This document shows, piece by piece, positions 40,689 to 41,711 of a stretch of DNA of 41,711 bases. The first letter of the stretch is position 1, and every line of letters begins with the position of its first letter. The notes beneath the pieces are model-generated. The model had not been told where the DNA came from, made no database searches, and saw only the letters and a list, made by a program, of their open reading frames with translations. Origin of the DNA: an uncultured bacterium (GTDB lineage Bacteria; Verrucomicrobiota; Kiritimatiellia; RFP12; UBA1067); NCBI GenBank assembly GCA_903935195.1, contig CAIZQW010000466.1:1-41711 (forward strand), read 5' to 3'. A program made the translations under genes and the position numbers.

Positions 40689-41711
40689 TTATTTGGTTAA
40701 AAAACCAATTCGTGTGTTTTTTAAATAATAGAGAGGCGGCTTGTTTTCAAGGACAAACGTATTCTTGTTCTCCTCTACCCACTTTAAAAACATTGTCTTG
40801 TCTTGGGTTGTATATGCTCGGGAGGTTGAGGGTCTAGGAAAACTCCTCACGCAGAGTGATAAAACTTTAGCTGCCTCGTGGGAAAGCTGGGTCTCTTCCG
40901 GGTCAACGTCTTCACCGTTCCATTTTTTTAAATCACTCTTCAACATCTCAAAGAGGTGTAACACCATATCCCTGTCGCCGAGATAGGCCATCCCTAAAGG
41001 AATATACATCGACTTGTGCAAATCGCTGAGATTGTCAGCCTCATCCTCGATCCGCTTGCGTGCGACCTTGTCCCCTGCCTTGGCTAGCATACACGTCGCC
41101 AGCCACGTCTGATAGTAGCCGCTTTCCTTATACCGACCTTCCTGGTTTGCAATCGGTAGAAGATAGGCTTGTATCTCTTTGTCCTTTATTATTCCTAAGA
41201 CATCCGCATAAAAGAAGTGGATCCGATTCTCAAGAATAAGTTTTTTGATAATCTCCCGCGTCTCAGGAGAATATACTTCGGGATAATCATTTAAATAAAG
41301 GATAGATTTTATCGCATTGCATACATTTTGTGTATTGGTCAACCTGTTTTCGTAGAGAGTCTGTATCATAAAGTTACAGAGGCGAGCTCGTTCTCCACTA
41401 CTAATAGTTGTCTTGATGAACTTCTTTACACACACATCTGGCACAACAAATTGAACAATATCTGACCTCTTAAGAACGGACATAAAAAATGAATCCGTCC
41501 GATCATAAGTCTGATCGGTAAAAGAAACATCTATAATCTGAGTGAGAAGCGCGTTCACAACTTTCCCATTGCTCTGAATTTCATTGAATGGCACCCCGCT
41601 TGACACATCCTGCATTTTAACCAGCTTCGCTTTGGCTGTGGCAAGCCTGTCGAGCAAATTAGTTTCGGCAAGGGTTGAAATGCTCAAACCAAGCCAAAAG
41701 CAGATGGAAAA
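40689..41711 (-). CDS. Secreted HEAT-like repeat protein, 5' end cut by the window edge
   Basis: The frame stays open to the right edge. The residues before TTG 41687 read FSICFWLGLSISTLAE, which is the end of a signal peptide (cleavage probably after TLA), so the true start lies just outside. The remaining ~332 residues are helical pairs of the HEAT/armadillo type (for example ARLCNFMIQTLYENRLTN, IKDKEIQAYLLPIANQEG, RDMVLHLFEMLKS), with no catalytic motif seen. It ends 3 bases before the hydrolase gene and probably heads that operon. Function unknown. Confidence 0.6.
   Translation of the reverse strand, partial: FSICFWLGLSISTLAETNLLDRLATAKAKLVKMQDVSSGVPFNEIQSNGKVVNALLTQIIDVSFTDQTYDRTDSFFMSVLKRSDIVQFVVPDVCVKKFIKTTISSGERARLCNFMIQTLYENRLTNTQNVCNAIKSILYLNDYPEVYSPETREIIKKLILENRIHFFYADVLGIIKDKEIQAYLLPIANQEGRYKESGYYQTWLATCMLAKAGDKVARKRIEDEADNLSDLHKSMYIPLGMAYLGDRDMVLHLFEMLKSDLKKWNGEDVDPEETQLSHEAAKVLSLCVRSFPRPSTSRAYTTQDKTMFLKWVEENKNTFVLENKPPLYYLKNTRIGFLTK

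Overview
The window is a typical stretch of bacterial chromosome with a PVC-superphylum flavour, most likely Verrucomicrobiota in the broad sense and perhaps Kiritimatiellae/Lentisphaerae-like. The inference rests on several things seen together: a GreA carrying a roughly 580-residue N-terminal extension, as in Chlamydiae; a divergent FtsZ in a ddl-ftsQ-ftsA-ftsZ cluster; a secreted protein tail of the type abundant in Planctomycetes and Verrucomicrobia; lipoprotein Gfo/Idh/MocA-like proteins; and many short interspersed inverted repeats between genes. Metabolic genes suggest an anaerobic sugar fermenter: a multimeric [FeFe]-hydrogenase with NAD(P)-linked subunits, L-rhamnose uptake and cleavage, and phosphoglycerate kinase. 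No tRNA, rRNA, CRISPR array, transposase or phage gene was found. No gene-free gap exceeds about 300 bases.

Left to right: the end of a secreted protein (+, 1-613); a minus-strand pair encoding a Memo-AMMECR1 fusion and an orphan ABC ATPase (699-3329); fmdB (+); the division cluster ddl-ftsQ-ftsA-ftsZ (minus, 3852-8097); the ribosomal/transcription operon rpmJ-rpsM-rpsK-rpsD-rpoA-rplQ (minus, 8255-11442), preceded by adk-map; the hydrogenase operon CBS-hydC-hydB-hydA (minus, 13152-19105); a secreted oxidoreductase-like lipoprotein (+); a housekeeping run dksA-like - lspA - miaA - radC (minus, 20856-23747); greA (minus); a membrane M48 peptidase (+); an uncharacterised Arg-rich protein with a C2H2 zinc finger (minus); ispG and a secreted coiled-coil protein (+); a rhamnose operon, aldolase-rhaT-rhaA (+, 32289-35435); a small zinc-ribbon membrane protein, pgk, and an exported three-gene set (repeat protein, esterase-like hydrolase, GT-C-like membrane protein) on the minus strand to the right edge.

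The most notable observations are: (1) the FtsZ in the division cluster has lost all three acidic/polar residues of the catalytic T7 loop while keeping the GTP-binding loop and C-terminal peptide; (2) the NuoF-like hydrogenase subunit is fused to a complete GltD/NfnB-like flavoprotein; (3) a family of ATTCC-rich repeat arms occurs at three loci, one copy lying in frame inside miaA and another enclosing a perfect 50-nt two-hairpin junction; (4) an uncharacterised protein has a textbook C2H2 zinc finger behind an RGG-like tail; (5) a promoter appears to be nested inside the terminator ahead of rpmJ.
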